Origin: a virus | Strand: one strand, 5' to 3' | Virus record (IMG/VR): IMGVR_UViG_3300030090_003678 | Span: 1,446 to 28,587 of that record | Length of the DNA: 27,142 nt | Position numbers and translations under genes: made by a program | Shown here: positions 1-6,894 of the stretch, one piece after another | How positions within the stretch are numbered: position 1 is the stretch's first letter | Layout of the letters: the number at the start of each line of letters is the position of its first letter | The notes under the pieces: generated by a model | Databases searched by the model: none | The model's input: the letters and a program-made list of their open reading frames with translations, nothing else | Told to the model about the DNA's origin: nothing

Positions 1-284
1 CTTTGGATTATGTCAAAGACTATGGAAGTGAAGATGGTGGCGACCAGTTCTTAGTGGTCAAAGTCAATCCTATGGATGTTGTGAGTGTACCTCACGATTC
101 ACGATACCAGAAATTGCGTTGTTGCAAGTACGAGGTTGTGGCTCTGTTCACTGATCCACTCAAGGATTCCGTTGAGATGAGCGACAAGCCACCTGTAGAG
201 GTCGAAGTGACTCACTACGATGAGGCATGGCGAGATAATGTTCGTGAACGTATCGAGTCACTCACGGCTCTTATGACCGTGTAG
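1..284 (+). CDS. rIIB-like protein, C-terminal part (5' partial)
   Basis: The reading frame enters from the left edge and stops at 282-284, so only about the last 93 residues are visible. The segment around VNPMDVVSVPHDSRYQKLR, then a Cys-Lys-Tyr-Glu-Val-Val stretch, resembles the C-terminus of rIIB-like proteins of T4-like phages and cyanophages, where a V-N-P-x-D-V-V-x-[VI]-P pattern precedes an R/K-C-x-Y-x-V-V strand. In T4, rIIB works with rIIA at the membrane to affect lysis timing and phage exclusion. The match is from memory of the motif only. The gene is followed by two hairpins, the second terminator-like, so it probably ends a transcription unit. Confidence 0.5.
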   Translation, partial: LDYVKDYGSEDGGDQFLVVKVNPMDVVSVPHDSRYQKLRCCKYEVVALFTDPLKDSVEMSDKPPVEVEVTHYDEAWRDNVRERIESLTALMTV

Positions 285-297
285 TATTTCAGGGAGG

Positions 298-316
298 CCG
301 ATGCTCGTTGCATCGG
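298..316 (+). other. perfect hairpin upstream of terminator
   Basis: CCGATGC (298-304) and GCATCGG (310-316) form a perfect 7-bp stem with a 5-base loop. There is no T-run directly after it, so alone it is not a terminator. It may protect the 3' end of the rIIB-like mRNA or reinforce the terminator that begins four bases later. Confidence 0.55.
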
Positions 317-319
317 TCA

Positions 320-360
320 GGGCGGCAGGTTGCCCATACAGCCTGTCGTCCTTTATTCTT
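320..360 (+). terminator. rho-independent-type terminator after the rIIB-like gene
   Basis: GGGCGGCAGG (320-329) pairs with CCTGTCGTCC (342-351) over 10 positions, two of them G-U wobbles. A T-rich tail TTTATTCTT (352-360) follows. It lies 35 bases after the stop of the rIIB-like gene and before the ribosome binding site of the next gene. Confidence 0.65.
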
Positions 361-375
361 TAATGAGGTGTAAAA

Positions 376-786
376 ATGAATTATGTTTACATCATAATAA
401 AGCATAGACTTTTTCCAGTTCTTTGCTTCACGATTCTTTTTGGTATCTTCGTAGTTCCAAGAATACTCTTCCGGTTCCAACACTTTTTTGAAAGAATTGG
501 CACTCTACCAAGTAAAAATAGTATGTGGATGGAAAAGGAAAAAGAAACCGATGAGGTTTTGATAGAGGAGGCTCACACCCCTTCAATATTTGAATTGATT
601 GAGGAAGCTGTTCAGCCTGAATTATCAACTTCTCAGGATGTAATTGATGATGCTGTATCGGCATTGAGGAACATAGGATTCACTAAAAAGGCAGCTGTGG
701 TCGCCGTAAATAATGCTTGTATTAATGAAAAGTTTGATGATCCAGTTGTCCTTGTAAAAGCCACACTAAGTAGATCAAATGTTTAA
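376..786 (+). CDS. Membrane-anchored protein with RuvA-C/UBA-like domain
   Basis: 136 residues. Residues about 12-34 form one hydrophobic membrane segment. It is followed by an acidic linker and a C-terminal three-helix domain (about 87-134). The core of that domain, DAVSALRNIGFTKKAAVVAV, has the A-L-x-x-[LI]-G-[YF]-x-x-x-x-A-x-x-A-V pattern of RuvA domain III and UBA/TS-N domains. In RuvA this domain contacts the RuvB motor; elsewhere the fold binds protein partners. The protein is therefore probably a membrane-tethered docking factor, but the partner is unknown. A GAGGTG ribosome site precedes the ATG. The terminator just upstream suggests that transcription reaches this gene by readthrough or from an unrecognised promoter. 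Confidence 0.6.
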   Translation: MNYVYIIIKHRLFPVLCFTILFGIFVVPRILFRFQHFFERIGTLPSKNSMWMEKEKETDEVLIEEAHTPSIFELIEEAVQPELSTSQDVIDDAVSALRNIGFTKKAAVVAVNNACINEKFDDPVVLVKATLSRSNV

Positions 787-788
787 TT

Positions 789-798
789 GTGTATAATA
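789..798 (+). promoter_or_regulatory. GTGTATAATA promoter-like motif, copy 1
   Basis: Exact GTGTATAATA, including a perfect TATAAT (792-797), in the short gap after the gene ending at 786. The same 10-mer recurs at 8327, 10314 and 18563, always between genes and on the coding strand. I see no conserved -35 box. A start point near 804 would leave only about 5 bases before ATG 809 but about 23 before ATG 827. Confidence 0.55.
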
Positions 799-808
799 AG
801 GTAGAGAT

Positions 809-1405
809 ATGAATAGGTTAAGAGGGATGACCGCATACTTATGCGGCGCTATGGATAGGGTAGAAGATGGTGGAGTTAAGTGGAGAAACTATATTACTCC
901 TAAACTTCAAGAACTTGGTGTTGGTGTTTTAGACCCCTGCGATAAAGCGAGCGACTATGGCACTGAAGATCAGGACACAAGAGGCTTAATAAATAGCTTC
1001 AAGAAGTCCGGTAAATACAATCAAGTCTCTGAAATAATGAAACCTATTTGTGCTATTGATTTAAGAATGGTTGACATCGCTCATTTTATAGTGATGAGTT
1101 TAGATGTTGACACCCACCTATGTGGTTCCTACCACGAAGCATCAGTAGCCATAGCTCAAAAGAAACCTGTTGTGATAATGTGCAAACAGGGGAAGGAAAA
1201 TTTACCGAACTGGATGTTTGGTGTAGTTCCTCATGAAATGGTATTTTCAAACTGGAGTGAACTATTGGAGTATTTACGTCATGTTGACGAAGATGATGAT
1301 GCAAAACATATGAACCGTTGGCGGTTCTTTGACTTCGATAAGGTTTACAACAATGATAGATTTACAATTCAATCGCAGAGACTTCATGCGGATAGGGGGA
1401 ATTAG
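809..1405 (+). CDS. Nucleoside 2-deoxyribosyltransferase-like protein
   Basis: 198 residues. The N-terminal strand AYLCGAMD (9-16), Asp89 in a VDIAHFIV strand, Asp99/Asp101, and GSYHEASVAIAQKKPVVIM (106-124) with Glu110 match the nucleoside deoxyribosyltransferase fold, in which the Glu of the G-[ST]-x-x-E motif is the catalytic nucleophile. Known family members move deoxyribose or cleave nucleotides at the N-glycosidic bond. Here the enzyme may salvage or remodel deoxynucleotides for phage DNA synthesis. ATG 809 has an AAGGTAGAG site, but ATG 827 begins right before the first core strand and fits the nearby promoter better. The 3' end overlaps the next gene by 53 bases. Confidence 0.75.
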   Translation: MNRLRGMTAYLCGAMDRVEDGGVKWRNYITPKLQELGVGVLDPCDKASDYGTEDQDTRGLINSFKKSGKYNQVSEIMKPICAIDLRMVDIAHFIVMSLDVDTHLCGSYHEASVAIAQKKPVVIMCKQGKENLPNWMFGVVPHEMVFSNWSELLEYLRHVDEDDDAKHMNRWRFFDFDKVYNNDRFTIQSQRLHADRGN

Positions 1406-2585
1406 TGCTGGTTTAAGCACGGTTGGTCTATCCGATATTAAAGCTCAAGATGCTCCTGTCTGCTTGTCACCAAATGATAAGTCCGTCATATGGGTATGGC
1501 TTGGTGGTGGAGCAACACAAGTAGAAACATTCGATCCTAAACCAGATGCTCCTGACAACGTAAGAGCAGTTAATGGTTGGGTTAAAACAAATGCTGGTTA
1601 TAGAATTGGTGCTGACTGGGAAAACTTAGCAACAGTTGGTGATAAGATGACTGTTGTGAGGTCATTTGCTCATGGCAATGCCAGTCACAGAACTGGGACT
1701 CATTGGGTGATGACTGGTTATAACAGTACAGACAACACACCACTGTCACCAGCTTACAACCCTTCATACGGTTCTATAGTTGCCAGTTCGTATGGGTCAA
1801 ACAATCCAATTACTGGTATGCCAGCCTATGTAAGAGTTAATAACATAACTTATGATGGTGGTGCTTGGTTAGGCACTGACTACAAACCTTATGAAGCCAC
1901 TGGTGAAGGTGTAAAAAATCTACAACTTAAAGTAGATAGAGAGCATTTTCTCGGTCGTCAGGATTTACTGACGGGTCTTGATAGATTGCGAAACAATACT
2001 AGCTTGCGCGATCAATCCTACAATATGCTTCTTGGTAATATTGCTGACGCTTTCGATATAAAGAAAGAAGACCCAAAGAATTTAGAAGAGTATGGAAGTG
2101 GTATTGGAGAACAGCTACTTCTCGCTAGAAGACTTGCCGAAAGAGGCACTAAGTTCGTCACAATCCAATATGGCGGCTGGGATATGCACTCTAATATCTC
2201 TAAGTCATTAAAGAGCAGGGTTCCACCAGTTGATAAAGCTCTTGCTACATTAATAAAAGATATTCACAACAGAGGTCTTAATAAAGACGTTATGGTGGTT
2301 GTCACTGGTGAATTTGGTCGTACCTATAAGATTAATGCTAATTCAGGTAGAGATCATTGGCCTAGATTATCACCATTGATGATTTCTGGTGGAGACTTCT
2401 TTACGGGTTATGCTCTTGGTGAATCTACTTCTAAAGCGGAAGAACCAAAGACAGACCCATATAATCCACAGAATTTAACAGCAACATTACTTAAACATTT
2501 TGGTATTGACCAACATACACAGAGATTAGACATGGCTGGAAGGCCACGTTATTTCTTGGATGTTGGCACAGAATCTATTATCTAA
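1353..2585 (+). CDS. DUF1501 family protein with Tat signal
   Basis: 410 residues from ATG 1353, which has AAGG 9-10 bases upstream; the open frame extends further 5' only through a TTG. Residues 7-13 are NRRDFMR, a twin-arginine motif, followed by a Gly/Ser/Ala-rich hydrophobic stretch. The family signature is complete: WVWLGGGATQVETFDPKPDA (47-66), GGWDMHSN (274-281), VTGEFGRTYKIN (317-328) and GRDHWP (332-337), in a fold related to alkaline phosphatases and sulfatases. DUF1501 proteins are very abundant in Planctomycetota and also occur in other bacteria; their biochemical role is unsettled. The usual family length is about 400-480, so this copy looks intact. It is not a normal phage gene and is probably host-derived. 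Confidence 0.9.
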   Translation: MIDLQFNRRDFMRIGGISAGLSTVGLSDIKAQDAPVCLSPNDKSVIWVWLGGGATQVETFDPKPDAPDNVRAVNGWVKTNAGYRIGADWENLATVGDKMTVVRSFAHGNASHRTGTHWVMTGYNSTDNTPLSPAYNPSYGSIVASSYGSNNPITGMPAYVRVNNITYDGGAWLGTDYKPYEATGEGVKNLQLKVDREHFLGRQDLLTGLDRLRNNTSLRDQSYNMLLGNIADAFDIKKEDPKNLEEYGSGIGEQLLLARRLAERGTKFVTIQYGGWDMHSNISKSLKSRVPPVDKALATLIKDIHNRGLNKDVMVVVTGEFGRTYKINANSGRDHWPRLSPLMISGGDFFTGYALGESTSKAEEPKTDPYNPQNLTATLLKHFGIDQHTQRLDMAGRPRYFLDVGTESII

Positions 2586-2600
2586 TAGATATTGAGGAGG

Positions 2601-2637
2601 ATTTGTCACTAGGAGCCTAACATTCGAGGTGGCAAAT
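2601..2637 (+). promoter_or_regulatory. Hairpin enclosing the start of the next small gene
   Basis: ATTTGTCAC (2601-2609) pairs with GTGGCAAAT (2629-2637) over 9 positions with one wobble. The right arm contains the first two bases of the ATG at 2636, and the 19-base loop ends in the GAGG ribosome site. No T-run follows, so it is not a terminator. It could mask translation of the 39-residue protein, but this is inferred from base pairing alone. Confidence 0.4.
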
Positions 2638-2755
2638 GAAAAATTTTTGTTCAATAATAAACTTTATTTGTGCTAATGCTTTTTACATAAGCGGCACAAT
2701 GTTTTTCGTATCTTTGATTTACTTCCTTAAAAAATTCACGTTATTGGGGTGGTAA
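2636..2755 (+). CDS. Small membrane protein (39 aa)
   Basis: An ATG with GAGGT five bases upstream opens a 39-residue frame that ends one base before the next ATG. The product is almost entirely hydrophobic, with one membrane segment over about residues 10-32 (CANAFYISGTMFFVSLIYFL), and ends in KKFTLLGW. I recognise no family. Its ribosome site, its tight spacing to the following gene and the lack of any other coding explanation for 2586-2756 support it. Possible roles include superinfection exclusion or lysis control, but nothing in the sequence decides this. Confidence 0.5.
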   Translation: MKNFCSIINFICANAFYISGTMFFVSLIYFLKKFTLLGW

Positions 2756-2756
2756 T

Positions 2757-2984
2757 ATGAAGATACTAATTTTTGTTTTATTCTTTGGGGTTAATGATTG
2801 CCCCATAGAAAAAGAGATTTACAGAAACTTCACTGGAATCAAAAGAGTGGACAATTTTCTATACAGGGAACAGAAAAGATTTTGGAAACAAAAACAAAGA
2901 GAAGAAAAGAAAGAGGTTAAAAATGAGAAAGAATCTTATTTTATTCGCAATGTTACTGACGTTCTGTTCAATGTCAAACGCTGA
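2757..2984 (+). CDS. Hypothetical protein, hydrophobic N-terminus and charged body
   Basis: 75 residues beginning MKILIFVLFFGVNDC, a short hydrophobic start that could be a signal or anchor. A Lys/Glu/Arg-rich helix follows (about 37-60). The ATG is preceded by GGGGTGG. The last 62 bases overlap the next gene in another frame, and that next gene has its own ribosome site inside this one. I recognise no homologue. The overlap leaves some doubt that the whole frame is used. Confidence 0.45.
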   Translation: MKILIFVLFFGVNDCPIEKEIYRNFTGIKRVDNFLYREQKRFWKQKQREEKKEVKNEKESYFIRNVTDVLFNVKR

Positions 2985-3387
2985 TGAAACACAACGAAAG
3001 GTTATTGAACCTCCAACTACGGCGAGGCCGCAATCGACTCAACAAAGAAGAGTTGTTAAGCCTCCAACCACAGTGAGGCCGCAATTACCTCAAGGATTTG
3101 GAAGACCTATACAAAGACCTATGGGGTTTGGCAAACAGGAGTGGCAAAAACCACAACAGCAAAAACCTCAACAACAACAGGTTAGACCTAGCCATAACTA
3201 TAGACATGGAAGCATAATAATCGGTAGACCATATGTTCATCCATTTAATTATCCTTCCGTAGAGACTAGGTATCATCCAGTATATGGCTTTTACAGAATA
3301 TATCACCCTCCTGTGATTATACAACCACAACCTGTTCCGGTTTATCCAATGCCGTTTAGCGGGTTTTACTTTCAATTTAGGTTTTAA
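2923..3387 (+). CDS. Secreted Pro/Gln-rich low-complexity protein
   Basis: 154 residues. A clear signal peptide (MRKNLILFAMLLTFCSMSNA, cleavage likely after residue 20) is followed by a disordered body rich in Pro, Gln and Arg. The segment has an internal duplication, IEPPTTARPQ and VKPPTTVRPQ, 18 residues apart, and a Gln/Pro run near 75-90. The C-terminal third is rich in Tyr, His and Pro (for example PVYGFYRIYHPP). The ribosome site AGAGGTT precedes ATG 2923. The composition resembles envelope or surface proteins of planctomycete-like bacteria more than virion proteins. It probably acts outside the cytoplasmic membrane, but I assign no function. Confidence 0.65.
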   Translation: MRKNLILFAMLLTFCSMSNADETQRKVIEPPTTARPQSTQQRRVVKPPTTVRPQLPQGFGRPIQRPMGFGKQEWQKPQQQKPQQQQVRPSHNYRHGSIIIGRPYVHPFNYPSVETRYHPVYGFYRIYHPPVIIQPQPVPVYPMPFSGFYFQFRF

Positions 3388-3389
3388 CA

Positions 3390-3725
3390 ATGAAGAAACT
3401 AAACATGCTTTGCCTAGCAATAATGGCAATTACGATAGGATGTTTAGGATTGACAAACTATAAACAAGGAAAAAGAATCAGCCAACTTGAAGGAGATATG
3501 TATCTCACTAACGCATACCTTAACAACACTTCAATGAAACTTGAGATGTTTTTAGAGATGATAGAAGATGAGATGCACTCATCAATAAAAAGAATATCAA
3601 GACCGATAGCAAGAGAAGAGGTTATAAAGGGCTTCCGAGAATTTGCTGAGAACTTCCGTAACGCAGGAGTTCAGAAAGGTTCTTCTAATGAAATCCCTAA
3701 TGAGAAATCTGACGGGGATAAGTAA
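3390..3725 (+). CDS. Membrane-anchored or lipoprotein-like coiled-coil protein
   Basis: 111 residues. Residues 5-22 are hydrophobic, ending in TIGC with Cys18, a weak lipobox that could make this an outer- or inner-membrane lipoprotein. The rest is helical and charged, with heptad-like spacing around 28-60 (KRISQLEGDMYLTNAYL), and a disordered Ser/Glu/Lys tail. It starts three bases after the previous stop. Its 3' end overlaps the next small membrane protein by 38 bases in another frame. No family is recognised. A signal-anchored helical protein followed by overlapping membrane proteins recalls spanin arrangements, but the key features of spanins are not clear here. Confidence 0.6.
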   Translation: MKKLNMLCLAIMAITIGCLGLTNYKQGKRISQLEGDMYLTNAYLNNTSMKLEMFLEMIEDEMHSSIKRISRPIAREEVIKGFREFAENFRNAGVQKGSSNEIPNEKSDGDK

Positions 3726-3843
3726 AGAGGACTGTGTACTTTTTAGAAGATATGTAATTTTGTTGACTCTATTTTTAATGCCCATCTTGTTTGCGGCTTT
3801 ATCTTTGGGGCTTTTGATAGACATTTATTTAAGTGTCAAGTGA
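3688..3843 (+). CDS. Small membrane protein overlapping the preceding gene
   Basis: 51 residues from ATG 3688, which has AAAGG about eight bases upstream; ATG 3700 is an alternative. The first 38 bases lie within the end of the preceding gene in another frame. A basic N-terminus (MKSLMRNLTGISKEDCVLFRR) precedes one strong membrane segment of about 25 residues ending LLIDIYLSVK. The TGA stop overlaps a GTG of the next gene. The end of its membrane segment (LFA-x5-G-x-LIDI) resembles that of the next protein (LFASTFIGMALLIDL), suggesting a tandem duplication. Confidence 0.5.
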   Translation: MKSLMRNLTGISKEDCVLFRRYVILLTLFLMPILFAALSLGLLIDIYLSVK

Positions 3844-4022
3844 GTGTTGATATGAAACTAATAGACAGAATAAATAAGGAAGTCATTGTTATACTAGTAG
3901 TGGCAGGCTTATTGTTTGCTTCTACTTTTATAGGAATGGCTTTACTAATAGATTTGGAAAACAAGCAGACTAAAGATGCAGGATCAAATAATACACAACA
4001 AGTCTTGGATGACTCTAGGTGA
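3840..4022 (+). CDS. Small membrane protein, likely paralogue of its neighbour
   Basis: 60 residues from GTG 3840, which overlaps the preceding stop as GTGA, or 56 residues from ATG 3852 (MKLIDRINKEV). One membrane segment of about 20 residues (VIVILVVAGLLFASTFIGMA) is followed by LLIDLENKQ and a polar tail. It shares the LFA...LLID ending with the protein before it. The last 47 bases overlap the glycosyltransferase frame beginning at 3976. Function unknown. Confidence 0.5.
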   Translation: MSVDMKLIDRINKEVIVILVVAGLLFASTFIGMALLIDLENKQTKDAGSNNTQQVLDDSR

Positions 4023-4965
4023 TTGCAACTACGAGATAGACCACGACGATGATTCAATACCAGAATCCGGCGTGGTCTATTGCAATATAGAACACATACA
4101 CAAATTCTTTGCTAAGTGCAAAAAGACCACTAACAGGTATATAGTTGTTAGTGGTTTTAGCGATTATGGGTTGGCTATACAGAGAGAGCATCCCGTATCT
4201 ATGGACATGAGAAAGGCTCTACCTTTCATCGAGCAAGCAATTACACCAGAAATGGGTTACGGCAATTTAGACGTACCACCAAGATGTGAACTAGAACGGT
4301 GTAATATAGAAGACGAATACTCTATCAAATGCTATGCCTTTACTTACTCTACTTTACCAGAGATTCCAGACAATGTAGTAAAGTGGTTTCTTGTTAATAC
4401 AATGACGAGAGATCGAAGAGTAACCAGTATTCCTTTGGGTGTTGGCAAAGACGCTCCGAAAGACGTTTGTTCTACGGTATCTAACCAGATTTGGAATTTT
4501 GATCGGGGAATTTTGACTGACAAGATTTCAAAAGTCAAATCAGGAAGTTCCAACTGGGTGTATTTGAATTGGCAAGATAATACTATTGAAAGAGCAAATC
4601 TTAAGAGTGGATTCATTAACGCAAATCCTGAGTGGGTTAATATAGTTAGACAACCAAAACCTTACTTAGATTATTTAGAAGACTTAAAAAATCATGTATT
4701 CACCCTGTGTCCTGAAGGTAATGGTGTAGACTGTTATAGGATCATGGAGTGCTTATATTGCGGGTCAATACCTATAGTCTCTAATGAGCCAGCATATGAC
4801 TACCTGCACGGCCTTCCTCATGTTAGAGTAAACTCTTGGAATGAAGTACACCCTAAGTTACTGCAAGAAAACCTTGAAATAATTATGAAAAGCAGTTACG
4901 ATATGGATAAAATAAAGCTAGACTACTGGAAAAATCTTATAGAATCTTCTCGGAATTTATTATAA
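3976..4965 (+). CDS. Exostosin-like glycosyltransferase
   Basis: 329 residues from ATG 3976; ATG 4009 (MTLGDCNYEI) is an alternative with less overlap, and neither has a strong ribosome site. The C-terminal motif at 242-268 contains FTLCPEGNGVDCYR, then E258, then CGSIPIV. This is the nucleotide-sugar binding pattern (F-x-x-x-P-x-G-x-x-x-x-x-x-R-x-x-E-x-x-x-x-G-x-I-P-[VI]-[VI]) of exostosin/GT47-like and related GT-B enzymes. A preceding region (123-160) with SIPLGVG is also typical of these proteins. It probably transfers a sugar to a surface glycan or virion glycan. It sits with other glycan genes between 3976 and 7705. Confidence 0.65.
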   Translation: MQDQIIHNKSWMTLGDCNYEIDHDDDSIPESGVVYCNIEHIHKFFAKCKKTTNRYIVVSGFSDYGLAIQREHPVSMDMRKALPFIEQAITPEMGYGNLDVPPRCELERCNIEDEYSIKCYAFTYSTLPEIPDNVVKWFLVNTMTRDRRVTSIPLGVGKDAPKDVCSTVSNQIWNFDRGILTDKISKVKSGSSNWVYLNWQDNTIERANLKSGFINANPEWVNIVRQPKPYLDYLEDLKNHVFTLCPEGNGVDCYRIMECLYCGSIPIVSNEPAYDYLHGLPHVRVNSWNEVHPKLLQENLEIIMKSSYDMDKIKLDYWKNLIESSRNLL

Positions 4966-4975
4966 GGGTGAGCAT

Positions 4976-5095
4976 ATGACTGGTCTGTACGCTGGTCTAA
5001 CCGCTTGGGCTATAGAATTAACGATTGCGTTTGCGTTCTTATGGCTACTCAAGCGAGAAGAGAAAAAAGTTATTGAAAGAAGGAAAAAGAAATAA
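4976..5095 (+). CDS. Small membrane protein (39 aa)
   Basis: ATG 4976 with GGGTGAG upstream opens a 39-residue frame ending immediately before the next ATG, so it is translationally adjacent to the GT4 gene. The product has one membrane segment (about 5-25, AGLTAWAIELTIAFAFLWLL) and a strongly basic tail of Lys, Arg and Glu (26-39). This indicates an N-out, C-in topology by the positive-inside rule. It may anchor a cytosolic partner. No family recognised. Confidence 0.55.
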   Translation: MTGLYAGLTAWAIELTIAFAFLWLLKREEKKVIERRKKK

Positions 5096-6208
5096 ATGGG
5101 ATTTCTAAATTCAACACACAACATCAACCTTTCGTGTCCTATTAACCAGTTAGGTTACGGAGTGACCGGATTAAACCTATCTAAAGCCTTGAGCGAATTA
5201 AAGCAAACAGTGGCTTTGTTTGTCATAGGTAATGTAGAAGCTCCTGAGCAGTACCATGAGGATTTGAAACAGATGATTTCAAACTCCCGTATGCCTGATT
5301 GGAACGCTCCTTCTATCAGAATCTGGCATCAGCACGATATGACCCAATTCGTGGGTAGAGGCGAAAAATATGGGTTTCCCATTTTTGAGCTTGATAAATT
5401 TACAGATCTTGAGAAGCACCACCTTGCTTACTTGGATAAATGGTTTGTAACGTCTGAGTGGTCAAAATCTATACTCGTAGACCAACTTAAATCTATCAAT
5501 GGTGAGGATCACATGAATGAAAAAACAACTGTGATACCTCTAGGAGTTGATCGTTCCATTTTTCGTGAATCGGTTTCTCACAGACCAGAAACGATATTCT
5601 ACAACTGTGGAAAGTGGGAAGTGAGAAAAGGACATGATGTTCTAGTCAAGGCGTTCAACGAAGCGTTCAACGAAGATGATGACGTTGAGCTATGGATGAT
5701 GTGCGACAATCCTTTCTATAACGAAGAAGACAACTTCAAATGGGAAAGGCTATATCGTTCATCAAAGTTGGGTGGCAAAGTTCGAGTCATACCAAGACAA
5801 CAATCACAACAAGATGTCTACAACATCATGAGCCAAACAGATTGCGGTGTATTTCCATCAAAAGCTGAGGGTTGGAATTTAGAACTATTAGAAATGATGT
5901 CTTGTGGAAAGCAAGTCATAGCAACTAACTATTCTTCTCATACAGAATTCTGTAATGAAGATAATTGCATGTTGGTCGAAACTGAGGAGCTTGAAGACGC
6001 TCATGACGGAAAATGGTTTAGAGGTCAAGGCCAATGGGCTAAGATCGGAGATAAAGAAATATCTAAGCTGGCAGAACTCATGAGAGAAGTCCACGAAAAG
6101 AAAAAGAAGGACGAACTCAATATAAACCAAGCTGGAGTAGATACGGCCAAAAAATTCAGCTGGGAAAACTCAGCCAAAAAAATAATTGAAAGATTGGAAG
6201 AAGAATGA
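5096..6208 (+). CDS. GT4-type glycosyltransferase
   Basis: 370 residues. The GT-B fold of the GT4 (glycosyl transferases group 1) family is shown by an N-terminal Gly-rich loop (LGYGVTGLN, 19-27), VIPLGVD (146-152), GKWEVRKGHDVLVKAF (172-187) and the donor-binding E-x7-E motif, E258 and E266, in FPSKAEGWNLELLEMMSCG. These enzymes transfer sugar from a nucleotide donor with retention. The acceptor cannot be told from sequence. AAGGA lies upstream of the ATG, and the gene ends in ATGA overlap with the phosphatase gene, so the two are probably co-translated. It likely belongs to the phage glycan module. Confidence 0.88.
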   Translation: MGFLNSTHNINLSCPINQLGYGVTGLNLSKALSELKQTVALFVIGNVEAPEQYHEDLKQMISNSRMPDWNAPSIRIWHQHDMTQFVGRGEKYGFPIFELDKFTDLEKHHLAYLDKWFVTSEWSKSILVDQLKSINGEDHMNEKTTVIPLGVDRSIFRESVSHRPETIFYNCGKWEVRKGHDVLVKAFNEAFNEDDDVELWMMCDNPFYNEEDNFKWERLYRSSKLGGKVRVIPRQQSQQDVYNIMSQTDCGVFPSKAEGWNLELLEMMSCGKQVIATNYSSHTEFCNEDNCMLVETEELEDAHDGKWFRGQGQWAKIGDKEISKLAELMREVHEKKKKDELNINQAGVDTAKKFSWENSAKKIIERLEEE

Positions 6209-6894
6209 TTCATATAATTAATGCGGCTGGAGGATCAGAAGAAGTTGATTCTATTCAGTACGAAGGCTCTCCGAATGAGAGAGACAAAAACTATATGGCA
6301 AAAGAGCATCCGCTCGTAACCATAGACTGGAGAGAGATATTACCTCCTCCTCCAAAAAATTCTAGCGAAATTACTAGACTAGAGCTAAAAGAAGTCGAGC
6401 GTGTAACCCGCAATCTGACACAAGAACAATTCGACCTTGTAATGGAAGTAGACAAAGAACCAGTCAATGCTTTCATGCCTTATCTAAAAAGAAACAACAT
6501 TGAGTTTCCGAAAGAACTCGTGGATTTAGCTTTAGAAAATGTTTATCCAGTATGGTTAAAGCTGAAATACTTACATAGAAGAGCGAGGCCGTTTCAAGTC
6601 GCTCCGCATCTCGGATTTGTTATTTCAGTAATACAAACTTCAACTCATCAAACTCCAGCGTATCCTAGTGGGCATCAAACAGAAGGCGCATTGTATGCTG
6701 AGATTCTATCTGATATTTATCCAGAACATAAAACTGGATTCTATGAAGCTGCCGGAATGGTAGGTATGGCTAGAATGTTACAAGGAGTCCATTATCCTAG
6801 CGATAACGAAGCCGCAATGAGAGTGGCAAGAATCTGCTGGGAAAACATTAAGGAAAACTTAGATGATAAATGGACTGATATTATCAAAGGATAG
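6205..6894 (+). CDS. PAP2-superfamily phosphatase
   Basis: 229 residues, no signal peptide and no membrane segment. All three PAP2/haloperoxidase-type motifs are present: K121-x6-R128-P129, P154-S-G-H157, and R190-x5-H196 within RMLQGVHYPSD. They supply the phosphate-binding Lys and Arg residues and the His157/His196 acid-base and nucleophile pair. The family includes class A acid phosphatases and lipid-phosphate phosphatases; lack of membrane helices argues for a soluble one. Coupling to the GT4 gene by ATGA overlap suggests it acts on a sugar phosphate or a polyprenyl-linked product in the same pathway, or on nucleotides. Its 3' end overlaps the next gene by 32 bases. Confidence 0.85.
   Translation: MIHIINAAGGSEEVDSIQYEGSPNERDKNYMAKEHPLVTIDWREILPPPPKNSSEITRLELKEVERVTRNLTQEQFDLVMEVDKEPVNAFMPYLKRNNIEFPKELVDLALENVYPVWLKLKYLHRRARPFQVAPHLGFVISVIQTSTHQTPAYPSGHQTEGALYAEILSDIYPEHKTGFYEAAGMVGMARMLQGVHYPSDNEAAMRVARICWENIKENLDDKWTDIIKG

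Noticed and set aside
3390-4022. A classic i-spanin/o-spanin pair.
   Set aside because: The order and anchors are only loosely similar. The lipobox is weak, and the overlapping partners are simple single-pass membrane proteins.
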